From Burkholderia metallica (GTDB lineage: Bacteria; Pseudomonadota; Gammaproteobacteria; Burkholderiales; Burkholderiaceae), in contig NZ_CADFDB010000007.1 in assembly GCF_902832845.1 (NCBI RefSeq), positions 124,001 to 188,000 on the forward strand: 64,000 bases of DNA. Reading direction: 5' to 3'. Each line of letters begins with the position of its first letter. Positions within the stretch are counted from its first letter, which is position 1. Both the position numbers and the translations under genes were made by a program. A model generated the notes under the pieces. It was not told the DNA's origin. It was given only the letters and a program-made list of their open reading frames with translations, and did not search any database. This document shows, piece by piece, positions 26,850 to 36,059 of the stretch.

Positions 26850-28573
26850 CGACGCCGCCCGCGATCGTGATTCTCGGCGCGGGCGCGCTGGACACCGCGC
26901 GGCGCATCCAGGCGCGCTATCCGGGCGCGCGCGTGCACGGCCTCGCGTCGCGCGTCGAGGCCGACGTGCCGTTCGACGAACTCGGCGCGCACCTGCGCGA
27001 ACTCTATGGCCGCGGTTTGCCGATCGTCGCGCTGTGCGCGGCCGGCATCGTGATCCGCTGCATCGCGGCCGCGCTCGCCGACAAGGGCGTCGAGCCGCCC
27101 GTGCTCGCGGTGGCGGAGGACGGGTCGGCGGTCGTGCCGCTGCTCGGCGGGCTGACGGGCGTCAACGCGATGGCGCGCGAAATCGCCGCATGCGTTGGCG
27201 TTGCGCCGGCGATCACGACGAGCGGCGAGCTGCGCTTCGGCGCGTGCGTGCTCAATCCGCCGGAAGGCTATGCGCTCGCCGATCTCGCACAGGGCAAGCG
27301 TTTCGTGTCCGATCTGCTCGCGGGCGCGTCGACGCGCATCGACGGCGCGGCGCCGTGGCTCGACGATGTCGCGCTGCCGCGCGACGATACCGCCGCGCAT
27401 GCGATCCGCGTGAGCCCCGACGCATGGCGCGGCGCGCGCGACGAACTCGTGATTCATCCGCGCAGCGTGGTGATCGGCGTCGATGCGCACGCGCTTCACG
27501 CGGATGGCGCGCTTGCCGCACGTATCGATGCCGCACTCGATGCGCAAGGTCTCGCGCGGCTCGCGCTCGCGGCCATCGTCGCGCCCGCGTCGGCAATCGG
27601 CGACGCGGTGCTGGAGGACGCGGCGCAAACGCTCGACGTGCCGCTGCGTTTCGTCGATGCCGATGTCGATGCCGACGGCAATGATGAAGCAACCGCCGAT
27701 GCCGCCGCGCTGCTCGGCCGCGCGTTGCGGGTCGCGCACACGCTGCGCGCAACGACGAACGGCATCGCCTGCGCGGTCGCGTCGCACCCGGTCGATCCCG
27801 CCGCGCTCGGCCGCGCGCGCGGCCGCCTCACGGTGCTCGGGCTCGGCCCGGGCGGCGCCGCGTGGCTCACGCCGGCCGCGCGGGCCGCGCTCGCGCAAGC
27901 GACCGACATTCTCGGCTACACGACCTACGTGAACATGGCCGGCCCGTTCCGCGACGACCAGCGCGTCCACGGCACCGACAATCGCGAGGAGATGCAGCGC
28001 GCGCGCCATGCGTTCGAACTCGCGGCCGAGGGCCGGCGCGTCGCGGTCGTGTCGTCGGGCGACCCGGGCGTGTTCGCGATGGCCGCGGCCGTGCTCGAAG
28101 CGCTCGACGAAGCGCGCGATCCGCGCTGGGCCGCGGTCGACCTGCGCGTGGAACCCGGCATCTCGGCATCGCTCGCGACGGCCGCGCAGGCCGGCGCGCC
28201 GCTCGGTCACGACTTCTGTGCGATCTCGCTGTCGGACAACCTGAAGCCGTGGGACGTGATCGAGACGCGCCTGCGGCATGCGGCGCGGGCCGATCTGGTG
28301 ATGGCGTTCTACAACCCGATCTCGCGGGCGCGGCCGTGGCAGCTCGATCGCGCGCTCGATGTCGTGCGCGCGCACCGCACGGCCGAGACGGTGGTCGTGC
28401 TCGGCCGCGACATCGGCCGGCCTGGCGCGACGCTCACGACGACGACGCTCGGCGCGCTGCGCAGCGACCAGGTCGACATGCGCACGATGGTGATCGTCGG
28501 CTCGTCGACGACGCGCCGCTTCACGATCGGCGACGGCCGCGAATGGGTCTATACGCCGCGCTGGTATCGCTGA
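26837..28573 (+). CDS. cobJ: CbiG-CobJ fusion: precorrin-3B C17-methyltransferase
   Basis: This 578-residue fusion has two parts. Residues 1 to about 320 are CbiG-like (N-terminal [19 protein letters not shown], central [15 protein letters not shown]-terminal part around [12 protein letters not shown]). From about 325 follows CobJ ([45 protein letters not shown]), which makes precorrin-4 with ring contraction. CbiG opens the lactone in the anaerobic pathway. Here the segment usually written GGHxGAN reads GGLTGVN, so the histidine is missing and the domain may be non-catalytic. It is the last gene of the riboswitch operon. Confidence 0.92.
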   Translation: MARMTTPPAIVILGAGALDTARRIQARYPGARVHGLASRVEADVPFDELGAHLRELYGRGLPIVALCAAGIVIRCIAAALADKGVEPPVLAVAEDGSAVVPLLGGLTGVNAMAREIAACVGVAPAITTSGELRFGACVLNPPEGYALADLAQGKRFVSDLLAGASTRIDGAAPWLDDVALPRDDTAAHAIRVSPDAWRGARDELVIHPRSVVIGVDAHALHADGALAARIDAALDAQGLARLALAAIVAPASAIGDAVLEDAAQTLDVPLRFVDADVDADGNDEATADAAALLGRALRVAHTLRATTNGIACAVASHPVDPAALGRARGRLTVLGLGPGGAAWLTPAARAALAQATDILGYTTYVNMAGPFRDDQRVHGTDNREEMQRARHAFELAAEGRRVAVVSSGDPGVFAMAAAVLEALDEARDPRWAAVDLRVEPGISASLATAAQAGAPLGHDFCAISLSDNLKPWDVIETRLRHAARADLVMAFYNPISRARPWQLDRALDVVRAHRTAETVVVLGRDIGRPGATLTTTTLGALRSDQVDMRTMVIVGSSTTRRFTIGDGREWVYTPRWYR

Positions 28574-28579
28574 AGCCGG

Positions 28580-29788
28580 TCATCGCGTCGGCGTGACGCC
28601 GCGCGCGCCGGCAGGCGCGGTGCCGGCCGTGCCGCCGCCGCGCCAGAAGCGGTACACGAGCACGCCGACGATGGCCTGGGCCGCGACCACGAACGCGACG
28701 CATCCGGCCCATCCCCACCGGTGCCAGCCGGGCACCGGCAGGATCGAGCCGAGGCTGCCGCCGAAGTAATAGCAGGACAGGTAGATGCCGATCGCCGTCG
28801 AGCGCGCGCCCGACGCGGCCTGCGAAATGAACGTGTTGGCCGACGCCTGTTCGACGAACACGGCGGTCGAGCTGAGCGCGAGGCCGGCCAGGATCACCGG
28901 CACGTCGTCGGACAGCGTGAGCAGCGCCCCGCCGATCGCGAGCGCGGCCGCGGCGAGGCCCGGCGCGCGCGGGCCGCGATGCCGCGCGAGGCGTCCGGCC
29001 AGCGGCGTCACGACCACCGCCACCAGGAACACCGCATAGATCGCGCCGATCCCGACCGTGCCGAAGCCGAACGGCGCGCGGGCGAGACGCAGGCCGACGA
29101 ACGTGAACGTCGCGACCTGCGACGCGAGCACGCATGCGCCGATCGCGAACGACGCGAGCAGCGGGCCGCGCGTGACGATGCGCCACGATGGCTCGGCCCC
29201 GGCCTCTGCCGCGTGGTCCACGCGTCGCGCGATCGCGCCGGATGCCGGCAGGCTCGCGTAGATCGCGACGCCCGTGACGACGCACAGCGCCCCGACGACG
29301 TCGAGCGCATGCCGCCAGCCCCACATCGACGTCATCAGGTTGGTCGCGAAGCGGCCGGCGAAACCGCCGAGCGTCGTGCCGGCGACGAACAGCGCGCTGA
29401 TCTCGGCCGACGTGCCGCGATCGAAGCGCTCGGCGACGTACGCGATCGACAACGCGAAGACGAACGGCATCACGAGACCGGCCGCGAAGCGCGCGCCGAG
29501 AAACGACGCGAAGCTGCCCGCATGCGCGGACCACACGACCGGCAGCGCGACGGCCACCGCGGCCAGCGAGATCGCGACGCGCCGCTCGATGCGCGCGGCC
29601 AGCACGCCGACGAACGGCGCGATAATGGCGACGGCCGTCGTCGTGGCGCTCACGCCCTGCCCCGCGCGCTCCGCGCTGACGCCGAAGGTGGCCGCGAGTT
29701 CGTGCAGGATGCCCTGCGTCGAATACAGATTGAGAAACGCGGCGAAGCCGCAGAGAAAGAACGCGATGCGCGTGGTCCTGTCGTTCAT
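28580..29788 (-). CDS. YnfM-like MFS transporter
   Basis: This 402-residue carrier has twelve predicted membrane segments and opens FFLCGFAAFLNLYSTQGILHEL (given in two overlapping parts in family alignments), a pattern of the YnfM arabinose-efflux-like branch. The ATG at 29788 is preferred over one at 29857 because the first helix then starts near residue 9. It diverges from a LysR gene 94 bases away, so the LysR protein is the likely regulator. It is convergent with cobJ, six bases apart. The substrate is unknown. Confidence 0.88.
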   Translation of the reverse strand: MNDRTTRIAFFLCGFAAFLNLYSTQGILHELAATFGVSAERAGQGVSATTTAVAIIAPFVGVLAARIERRVAISLAAVAVALPVVWSAHAGSFASFLGARFAAGLVMPFVFALSIAYVAERFDRGTSAEISALFVAGTTLGGFAGRFATNLMTSMWGWRHALDVVGALCVVTGVAIYASLPASGAIARRVDHAAEAGAEPSWRIVTRGPLLASFAIGACVLASQVATFTFVGLRLARAPFGFGTVGIGAIYAVFLVAVVVTPLAGRLARHRGPRAPGLAAAALAIGGALLTLSDDVPVILAGLALSSTAVFVEQASANTFISQAASGARSTAIGIYLSCYYFGGSLGSILPVPGWHRWGWAGCVAFVVAAQAIVGVLVYRFWRGGGTAGTAPAGARGVTPTR

Positions 29789-29844
29789 CGGAGCTGCCCG
29801 GTCGTCGATGCCGACAGTCTGACGAGCGCGCCGTGTGCACGCCA

Positions 29845-29871
29845 ATACCGTTTTCATCGCGATTGATACCG
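29845..29871. promoter_or_regulatory. candidate LysR binding region between divergent genes
   Basis: Direct repeats ATACCG occur at 29845-29850 and 29866-29871, 21 bases (two helical turns) apart, with the palindrome ATCGCGAT (29856-29863) between them. The element lies in the short gap between the MFS gene and lysR, where an autoregulating LysR protein would bind. No single T-N11-A box stands out. Confidence 0.4.
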
Positions 29872-29882
29872 GAACGACAACA

Positions 29883-30785
29883 ATGCTCGACCTGCGCCGC
29901 CTCCGCTATTTCGTGGTCGTCGCCGACGAACTGCACTTCGGCCGCGCGGCGTTGCGCCTGCGGGTCGCGCAGCCGCCGCTGACGCGCCATATCGCCGCGC
30001 TGGAAAGCGAGCTCGGTGTGCGGCTGTTCGAGCGCTCGACGCGCGCGGTGCGGCTGACGCCGGCAGGCACCGCGTTTCTCGAACACGCGCGCAACGTCGT
30101 GAGCGCGGCCGCCGAGGCCGAGGCGAGCGCGCGCAAGATCGCGCAAGGCGTCGCCGGGCGGATCGTGATCGGCTATGCGAGTTCGATCCCGATGTCCGAC
30201 ACGTTCCCGGACGTGATCCGCGTCGCGAGCCGCACGATGCCCGACGTCGAACTCGTGTTCCGCGAGGCGGCGACCGCCAGCCAGCGCCGGCAGATCGCGG
30301 ACGGCACGATGGACATCGGCTTCGGCTGGGCATGGGACGGTGCGCCCGGCGTGCCGGTGGCGTCGCTCGTCGTGTCGCGCGAACCGCTCGTCGCGGCCGT
30401 GCCGGCCGGAGACCCGCTCGCGGGCCGGGCGAGCGTCGACGTCGCGGAGCTTGCGAACGCCACCTTCGTCACTTTTCCGCCGGGCTTCGGCTCGGCATTG
30501 ACCGCGGCGCTGGACGACCTGTGCGCGCGTGCCGGCTTCGCGCCGCGCATCGGGGCGACCGCCGCGCAGATCACGACGCTCGTCTCGCTGGTGGCCGCCG
30601 AGCGCGGCATCGCGATCGTGCCGGGCTTCACGGCCACGCTGCAGCGTCCGGGTGTCGTGTACGTGCCGCTCGCCGGCACGCGCGCGGTCGAGCAGATCGT
30701 GTCGTGGAACGCGCCGTTCGCATCGGCATGCGTCGAGCGCTTCGTCGCGCTGGCGCGCACGCTGGCACGGCCGGCGCCGGCCTGA
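29883..30785 (+). CDS. LysR-family transcriptional regulator
   Basis: This 300-residue regulator has an N-terminal helix-turn-helix (MLDLRRLRYFVVVADELHFG, then RVAQPPLTRHIAALESELG and LFERSTRAVRLTPAG). The effector domain begins near residue 90 (GRIVIGYASSIPMS). The ATG at 29883 starts right at the canonical LysR N-terminus; the longer frame from 29835 would add 16 residues. It probably controls the divergent MFS gene and itself. The inducer is unknown. Confidence 0.93.
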   Translation: MLDLRRLRYFVVVADELHFGRAALRLRVAQPPLTRHIAALESELGVRLFERSTRAVRLTPAGTAFLEHARNVVSAAAEAEASARKIAQGVAGRIVIGYASSIPMSDTFPDVIRVASRTMPDVELVFREAATASQRRQIADGTMDIGFGWAWDGAPGVPVASLVVSREPLVAAVPAGDPLAGRASVDVAELANATFVTFPPGFGSALTAALDDLCARAGFAPRIGATAAQITTLVSLVAAERGIAIVPGFTATLQRPGVVYVPLAGTRAVEQIVSWNAPFASACVERFVALARTLARPAPA

Positions 30786-31044
30786 ATCATCGCGAGCGAT
30801 GCGCATCGGGCGGCGTCGGGCATCGCGCAATCGATCGGCAAAATCGCCCGTCACGCCGTTGCGCAACCGTGTCGAATCGGCAAGATCGTTACGTATCGGG
30901 AATCAAATAACAAAAAGAACTCCTGACTATTCACTATTCGGCGCGAATCCTCCAAGATGAGCACGCCGTCGGCCGGGCACGCCCGGTCGCCCGACCGGCG
31001 GCGATACGCGGGCCAGCGTATCCCTCTTCCACTTGGAGAACACA

Positions 31045-32400
31045 ATGAACAACAATGTGTTGCCGCGTTTCATCCCGCGCGCCCTCGCCGCGGGTTGTCT
31101 GCTCGCCGTGGCGAGCGTGTCCCAGGGCGCCGGCGTCTATGCGCCCTATGTCGACGTGACGCTTTATCCGACGCCGCTCGTCGACCAGATCGGCGTCCGG
31201 CAAGGCATCCAGCAGTTCACGCTCGCGTTCGTGGTCGCGGGCAGCGGCTGTACGCCGTCGTGGGGCGGCGTACAGCCGATCGGCAACGGCGCGAGCGGCG
31301 GCCTGCTGACCGCGCTGTCGACGTCGATCGCGAGCTATCGCGCGAAAGGCGGTGAAGTCGCCGTATCGTTCGGCGGCGCGAACGGCACGCCGCTGATGCA
31401 GGCGTGCTCGACGGTCCCCGCGCTCGCGAGCGCGTACCAGACCGTGATCGACACGTACGGCCTCACGCACGTCGACTTCGACATCGAGGGGGCGTCGCAG
31501 ACGGACACGGCCGCGATCGCGCGCAACTTCCAGGCGGTCGCGCAGCTGCAGGCGAGCTATGCGGCGAAGGGCAAGCCGCTGCACGTCACGCTGACGCTGC
31601 CGACGATGCCGACCGGGCTCACGCAGGACGGCCTGAACGTCGTCAACGCGGCGATCTCGAACCGGACCGTGTTCGACGCGGTGAACGTGATGGCGATGGA
31701 CTACGGCCCCGCCAACATCGACATGGGCGCCGCGGCGATCAGCGCCGCGCAGGCGCTCTATTCTCAGCTCGATACGGCCTTCAAGTCGGCCGGTCAGCCG
31801 AAGACCGATGCGCAGCTCCGGCAGATGGTCGGCGTCACGCCGATGATCGGCGTGAACGACGTGCAGGGCGAAACCTTCACGCTCGCGAATGCGCAAAGCG
31901 TGCTGAACGCGGCGCTCGCCAACGGTTACGGCTTCTTCGGCAACTGGTCGGTCGGCCGCGACCAGGCGTGCCCGTCCGGCGGCGCTTATGCGTCGCCGAC
32001 CTGCTCGGGCGTCGCGCAGCAGCCGTACGCGTTCGCGACGATCTTCAAGCAGCTCGGCGGCAAGTGGGGCGCGGGCGTCACGCAGGACCCGAACTACGGC
32101 GGCGGCTCGGACGGCGGCACGCCGCAGCCGGGTGCGCCCTGGGCGGCCGGCCAGGTCTACACGGCCGGCGCGACGGTCACCTACCAGGGCACGACGTATC
32201 AGGCGCAATGGTGGACGCAGGGCGACGTGCCCGGCCAGGCCGCCGTGTGGAAGCCGGTCGGCGGCGGCACGGCCACGTGGTCGGCGACTACCGCGTATTC
32301 CGGCGGCACCTGCGTGATGTACCAGGGCGCGAAATACTGCGCGAAATGGTGGACGCAGGGCGACAACCCGAGTGCGGGCGGTGTGTGGGTGAAGTCGTGA
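31045..32400 (+). CDS. secreted GH18 chitinase with two C-terminal chitin-binding modules
   Basis: The protein has 451 residues. The signal peptide is MNNNVLPRFIPRALAAGCLL followed by AVASVSQGA. The GH18 barrel (about 30-345) has the catalytic motif THVDFDIEG with the proton donor Glu148; the first aspartate of the usual DxxDxDxE is replaced by threonine. Substrate-binding VMAMDYGP follows. Two CBM5/12-type modules end the protein (WAAGQVYTAGATVTYQG and WSATTAYSGGTCVMYQG, each followed by a KWWTQGD- or QWWTQGD-like loop). The ribosome site TTGGAGAA precedes the ATG. It should hydrolyse chitin outside the cell. Confidence 0.93.
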   Translation: MNNNVLPRFIPRALAAGCLLAVASVSQGAGVYAPYVDVTLYPTPLVDQIGVRQGIQQFTLAFVVAGSGCTPSWGGVQPIGNGASGGLLTALSTSIASYRAKGGEVAVSFGGANGTPLMQACSTVPALASAYQTVIDTYGLTHVDFDIEGASQTDTAAIARNFQAVAQLQASYAAKGKPLHVTLTLPTMPTGLTQDGLNVVNAAISNRTVFDAVNVMAMDYGPANIDMGAAAISAAQALYSQLDTAFKSAGQPKTDAQLRQMVGVTPMIGVNDVQGETFTLANAQSVLNAALANGYGFFGNWSVGRDQACPSGGAYASPTCSGVAQQPYAFATIFKQLGGKWGAGVTQDPNYGGGSDGGTPQPGAPWAAGQVYTAGATVTYQGTTYQAQWWTQGDVPGQAAVWKPVGGGTATWSATTAYSGGTCVMYQGAKYCAKWWTQGDNPSAGGVWVKS

Positions 32401-32520
32401 TGCGGCACGGCCGTCGTTAGGCCCGCGCATCGGGGGGCCGTTCACGGCGATCGCTTGCCGAACGCCGGCGGACGGCCCCGTCGCGCGGCGGGCGCGGCCC
32501 GCTCGCCGTCAGCCGCCGGC

Positions 32521-33264
32521 TCAGCCGCGCGCGTGCTCGGCCAGCAGCCGCGCCTTCGCGTCGACCAGCAGCGCCGCATGCGTATCGCGATACTGGCGGA
32601 TGCGCTCGGTCGGCCCGACCACCGACAGCCCGTACCAGTCGCCGTCGAGCGTCAGCGCGACCGCGATCGCCGACAGCTCGGGCGCGCTCTCGCCGAAGTT
32701 CTCGGCCCAGCCGAGATCGCGAAACCGCGCGGTCTGCGCGACGAGCGCGGGAAGATCGGCCACCGTCGCGCCGGTGAGGCGCTCGAACGGCAACTGCGCG
32801 CCGAGCGCCTGCTGCGCGTCGCCCGCCAGTTCCGCGAAGATCGCCTTGCCGATCGAGTTCGCGTGCAGCGGGCGCAGTTCGCCCGGCGCGCGCGTATAGC
32901 GGATCGCCTGCTCCGATTCGACGACGTCGAGGTACGTGACCGACACGCCCTGGATCTTGCCGAGCACGGCCGTCTCGCGGCTCGCGTCGCGCAACGCGAC
33001 GAGATGCGGATGGACGATGTCGACGACCGGGTCGGTCGCGTCGATCGCCGCGGCGATCGTTTGCAGGCGGCGCGTCGGGTAATAGCCACCGCGCTTGCGC
33101 ACTTCGTACAGGTAGCCGCGGCTCACGAGCGTGCGCGCCATCGCGAGGCAGCTCGACGCCGGCACATTGAGCAGGCGCGCGAGTTCGGTCAGCGGCAGCG
33201 GCCGCCGTTCGGCGGCGAACAGCTCGAACAGGTCGAGCGTGCGGGCAACGAGTTTGACGTCCAT
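32521..33264 (-). CDS. IclR-family transcriptional regulator
   Basis: This 247-residue regulator has an N-terminal winged helix (LDLFELFAAERRPLPLTELA, then SSCLAMARTLVSRGYLY) and a C-terminal ligand-binding domain starting near residue 75 (IVHPHLVALRDASRE, ending with the typical RIRQYRDTHAALL). It is the last gene of the run CaiB-CitMHS-dehydrogenase-iclR and lies 60 bases from the dehydrogenase gene. It most likely senses the acid that this operon degrades. A palindromic element upstream of the operon (37324-37345) is a candidate operator. Confidence 0.92.
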   Translation of the reverse strand: MDVKLVARTLDLFELFAAERRPLPLTELARLLNVPASSCLAMARTLVSRGYLYEVRKRGGYYPTRRLQTIAAAIDATDPVVDIVHPHLVALRDASRETAVLGKIQGVSVTYLDVVESEQAIRYTRAPGELRPLHANSIGKAIFAELAGDAQQALGAQLPFERLTGATVADLPALVAQTARFRDLGWAENFGESAPELSAIAVALTLDGDWYGLSVVGPTERIRQYRDTHAALLVDAKARLLAEHARG

Positions 33265-33324
33265 GACGAGCGCTTGAATCGGAACGGGAAACCGCGCACC
33301 GGGCCGGCGGCCGGGTCGATACGG

Positions 33325-34491
33325 TCAGTACGACTTCGGCAGCCCGAGCACCTTCTCCGCGATGTAGCAGAGGATCAGTTGCGGGCTCACGGGCGCGAGC
33401 CTCGGAATCATACACTCGCGCAGATAGCGCTCGACATGGTATTCCTTCGCATAGCCCATTCCGCCGTGCGTCGCGACCGCCGTCTGGCACGCGTGGAACG
33501 CGGCTTCCGCGCCGAGGTATTTCGCGGCGTTGGCCTCCGCGCCGCACGGCTGCCCCGCGTCGTAGCGGGTGGCCGCCTTCATCACCATCAGCCACGCAGC
33601 CTCTAGCTGCATCCACGCGAGCGCGAGCGGATGCTGGATCGACTGGTTCTGCCCGATCGGCCGGCCGAACACGACGCGCTCGCTCGCATACTGCGTCGCG
33701 CGGCGCAGCGCGGCCTGCCCGAGCCCGATCGCTTCCGCGGCGATCAGGATCCGTTCGGGATTCAGCCCGTGCAGCAGATAGCGAAAGCCGTCGCCTTCGT
33801 TACCGATCAGGTCGTCGCGCGACACGCGCAGGTTGTCGATGAACAGCATGTTCGAATCGACCGCCTTGCGGCCCATCTTCTCGATCTCGCGCACTTCGAC
33901 GCGGGTGCGGTCGAGGTCGGTATAGAACAGGCTCAACCCGTCGGTCGGCTTCGCGACCTGGTCGAGCGGCGTCGTGCGCGCGATGATCAGCATCTTGTTC
34001 GCGACCTGCGCGGTCGAGATCCAGATCTTGCGCCCGCTCAGCACGTAGTGGTCGCCGTCGCGGCGCGCCTGCGTGGTCAGATGCGTGGTGTCGAGGCCCG
34101 CGTCGGGCTCCGTCACCGCGAAACACGCCTTGTCGCGCCCGGCGATCAGCGGCGGCAGGAAGCGCGCCTTCTGCGCGTCGTTGCCGAACACCTGCACCGG
34201 GTTCAGCCCGAAGATGTTCATGTGGACGGCCGACGCGCCGGACAGGCCGGCGCCCGATGCGCTGATCGTGCGCATCATCAGCGCGGCCTCGGTCATGCCG
34301 AGCCCGGCGCCGCCGTGGGCCGGGTCCATCGCGATGCCGAGCCAGCCGGCCTCGGCGAGCGCCGCGTGGAAATCGGCCGGAAACCCGCCCGCGCGATCGC
34401 GTTCGAGCCAGTAGTCGTCGCCGAAGCGCGCGCAGATTTTCTCGATCGCGCTTTCGATCGCGCGCTGGTCATCGGTCAGGTCGAACTGCAT
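33325..34491 (-). CDS. acyl-CoA dehydrogenase with isovaleryl-type catalytic glutamate
   Basis: This 388-residue flavoenzyme has the usual FAD motifs CFAVTEPDAGLD (residues 123-134) and KIWISTA. The position that carries the catalytic Glu in most family members (YEGT near the C-terminus) reads LAPVS here. Instead GLNPERIL (Glu246) aligns with the segment holding the base of isovaleryl-CoA dehydrogenase. It should introduce a double bond in an acyl-CoA. Co-transcribed CaiB and CitMHS genes suggest the acyl group comes from a di- or tricarboxylic or branched acid. The exact substrate is unknown. Confidence 0.9.
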   Translation of the reverse strand: MQFDLTDDQRAIESAIEKICARFGDDYWLERDRAGGFPADFHAALAEAGWLGIAMDPAHGGAGLGMTEAALMMRTISASGAGLSGASAVHMNIFGLNPVQVFGNDAQKARFLPPLIAGRDKACFAVTEPDAGLDTTHLTTQARRDGDHYVLSGRKIWISTAQVANKMLIIARTTPLDQVAKPTDGLSLFYTDLDRTRVEVREIEKMGRKAVDSNMLFIDNLRVSRDDLIGNEGDGFRYLLHGLNPERILIAAEAIGLGQAALRRATQYASERVVFGRPIGQNQSIQHPLALAWMQLEAAWLMVMKAATRYDAGQPCGAEANAAKYLGAEAAFHACQTAVATHGGMGYAKEYHVERYLRECMIPRLAPVSPQLILCYIAEKVLGLPKSY

Positions 34492-34633
34492 GGATTGCTC
34501 TCCTGGAAAAACGTGAGCGGTCGCGCCGCTCTCAAGAAAATGTCGGGCGGCGACAGGACTTTCGCCACGAGCGCCGTGCCGGTGCGAAACGGTGCGCCCG
34601 GCACGCCGAAACGAAGCGGCGAGTCGGCGGCGC

Positions 34634-35935
34634 TCATAGCGGAAACACGCCGACGATCACCGCGGCGAACACCATCAGCACCGTCGCGGCGAACAGGAAC
34701 GGAATCGTGAATTTCTGGTGTTCGGCCAGTTCGACGCCGGTCAGGCCGACGATCAGGAACGTCGCGGGCGTGAGCGGGCTCACCGGGAAGCCGGTCGTCA
34801 TCTGGCCGAGCAGCGCGGCCTGCGCCATCTGGATCGGCGGCACGCCCAGCAGCTTCGCGCTTTCCGCGAGCACCGGCAGCACGCCGAAATAGAACGAATC
34901 GGGGTCGAACAGCAGACTGAGCGGCATCGACAGCAGCCCGAGCACGAACGGCATGTGGCGCGCGTGCTCGACGGGCACGTGCGCGACGACCACTTCCGCC
35001 ATCGCCTTCAGCATCCCGGTGCCGGACATGATGCCGGTGAACGCGCCGGCCGCGAGCAGCACGCTCGCCATCATCAGCGCAGCCTTCGCATGCGCGTCGA
35101 TCCGCTCGCGCTGGGCCTGCACATCCGGGTAATTGATCACGAGTGCGGCGACCGTGCCGAGCATGAACATCACCATCGGGTCGACGATGCCCGATACGAG
35201 CGTGACGAGCACGACGAGCGTCAGCGCGACGTTGATCCGGAAGCGCTCCGGCCGGCGCAACGCGCGCTCGGCATCGGTCAGCGCGCGCGGGGTAATCGCG
35301 AGCGACGCCGCGCCGGCACGATCGAGCCCGAGCCGCCTCGCCTCGCGCGCGCCGAGCACGTACGCGGTGCCGAACACGAATACGAGCCCGACGATCTGCA
35401 CCGGAATCATCGGCATGAAGATCGCGGAACCGGGAATGTGCAGCGCCGCCGACGCGCGCAGCATCGGCCCGACCCACGGCAGGAAGTTGACGCCGGCCGC
35501 CATCGACGCGATGCACGCGAGGATGCGGCGATCCATCCCGAGCCGCGTATAGAGCGGCATCATCGCGGGCAGCGTGACGAGAAACGTGACGGCGCCCGAG
35601 CCGTCGAGATGGATCAGCAGCGCGAGCAGCGCCGAGCCCATCACGATGCGCGGCGGATGACAGCCGATCACGCGCAGCACGCCCGCGATGATCGGGTCGA
35701 GCATCCCCGCGTCGGTGAGGATTCCGAAAAAAAGAATCGCAAAAACGAACATCCCGGCGATCGGGCCGATGTTCTGTACGCCGTGCACGATGAACTTGCC
35801 GGTCTGCAATCCGAAACCGGCCGCGAGCGAGGCGGCCACCGGCACGACGATCAGCGCGACGAGCGGCGACAGCCGCTTCGCGATGATCAGGCCGAACAGC
35901 GCGACGATGGCGATCGCGCCGATCCATGCAAGCAT
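34634..35935 (-). CDS. CitMHS-family organic acid:cation symporter
   Basis: This 433-residue inner-membrane protein has about twelve membrane segments. Recognisable CitMHS segments are FAILFFGILTDAGMLDP, LIHLDGSGAVTFLV and LPWVGPMLRA. Characterised relatives take up citrate with protons or metal ions. The gene lies between a CoA-transferase and an acyl-CoA dehydrogenase, so the carrier probably imports the acid that is then activated to its CoA ester. Citrate itself is an unlikely substrate in that setting. Spacing is 142 bases to the dehydrogenase and 124 to the CoA-transferase. Confidence 0.88.
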   Translation of the reverse strand: MLAWIGAIAIVALFGLIIAKRLSPLVALIVVPVAASLAAGFGLQTGKFIVHGVQNIGPIAGMFVFAILFFGILTDAGMLDPIIAGVLRVIGCHPPRIVMGSALLALLIHLDGSGAVTFLVTLPAMMPLYTRLGMDRRILACIASMAAGVNFLPWVGPMLRASAALHIPGSAIFMPMIPVQIVGLVFVFGTAYVLGAREARRLGLDRAGAASLAITPRALTDAERALRRPERFRINVALTLVVLVTLVSGIVDPMVMFMLGTVAALVINYPDVQAQRERIDAHAKAALMMASVLLAAGAFTGIMSGTGMLKAMAEVVVAHVPVEHARHMPFVLGLLSMPLSLLFDPDSFYFGVLPVLAESAKLLGVPPIQMAQAALLGQMTTGFPVSPLTPATFLIVGLTGVELAEHQKFTIPFLFAATVLMVFAAVIVGVFPL

Positions 35936-36059
35936 GATGCGTCTCCTCTTGCGCCGGTGCGGCCGTGGGCGGCCCGGCGTGGCGTTCGAATAGTCGTGCG
36001 GTATGCACGGCCGTGCGGCGGCGTCGGGCGCGCGGCACGGCCGGCGCCCGCGCTGGCGG

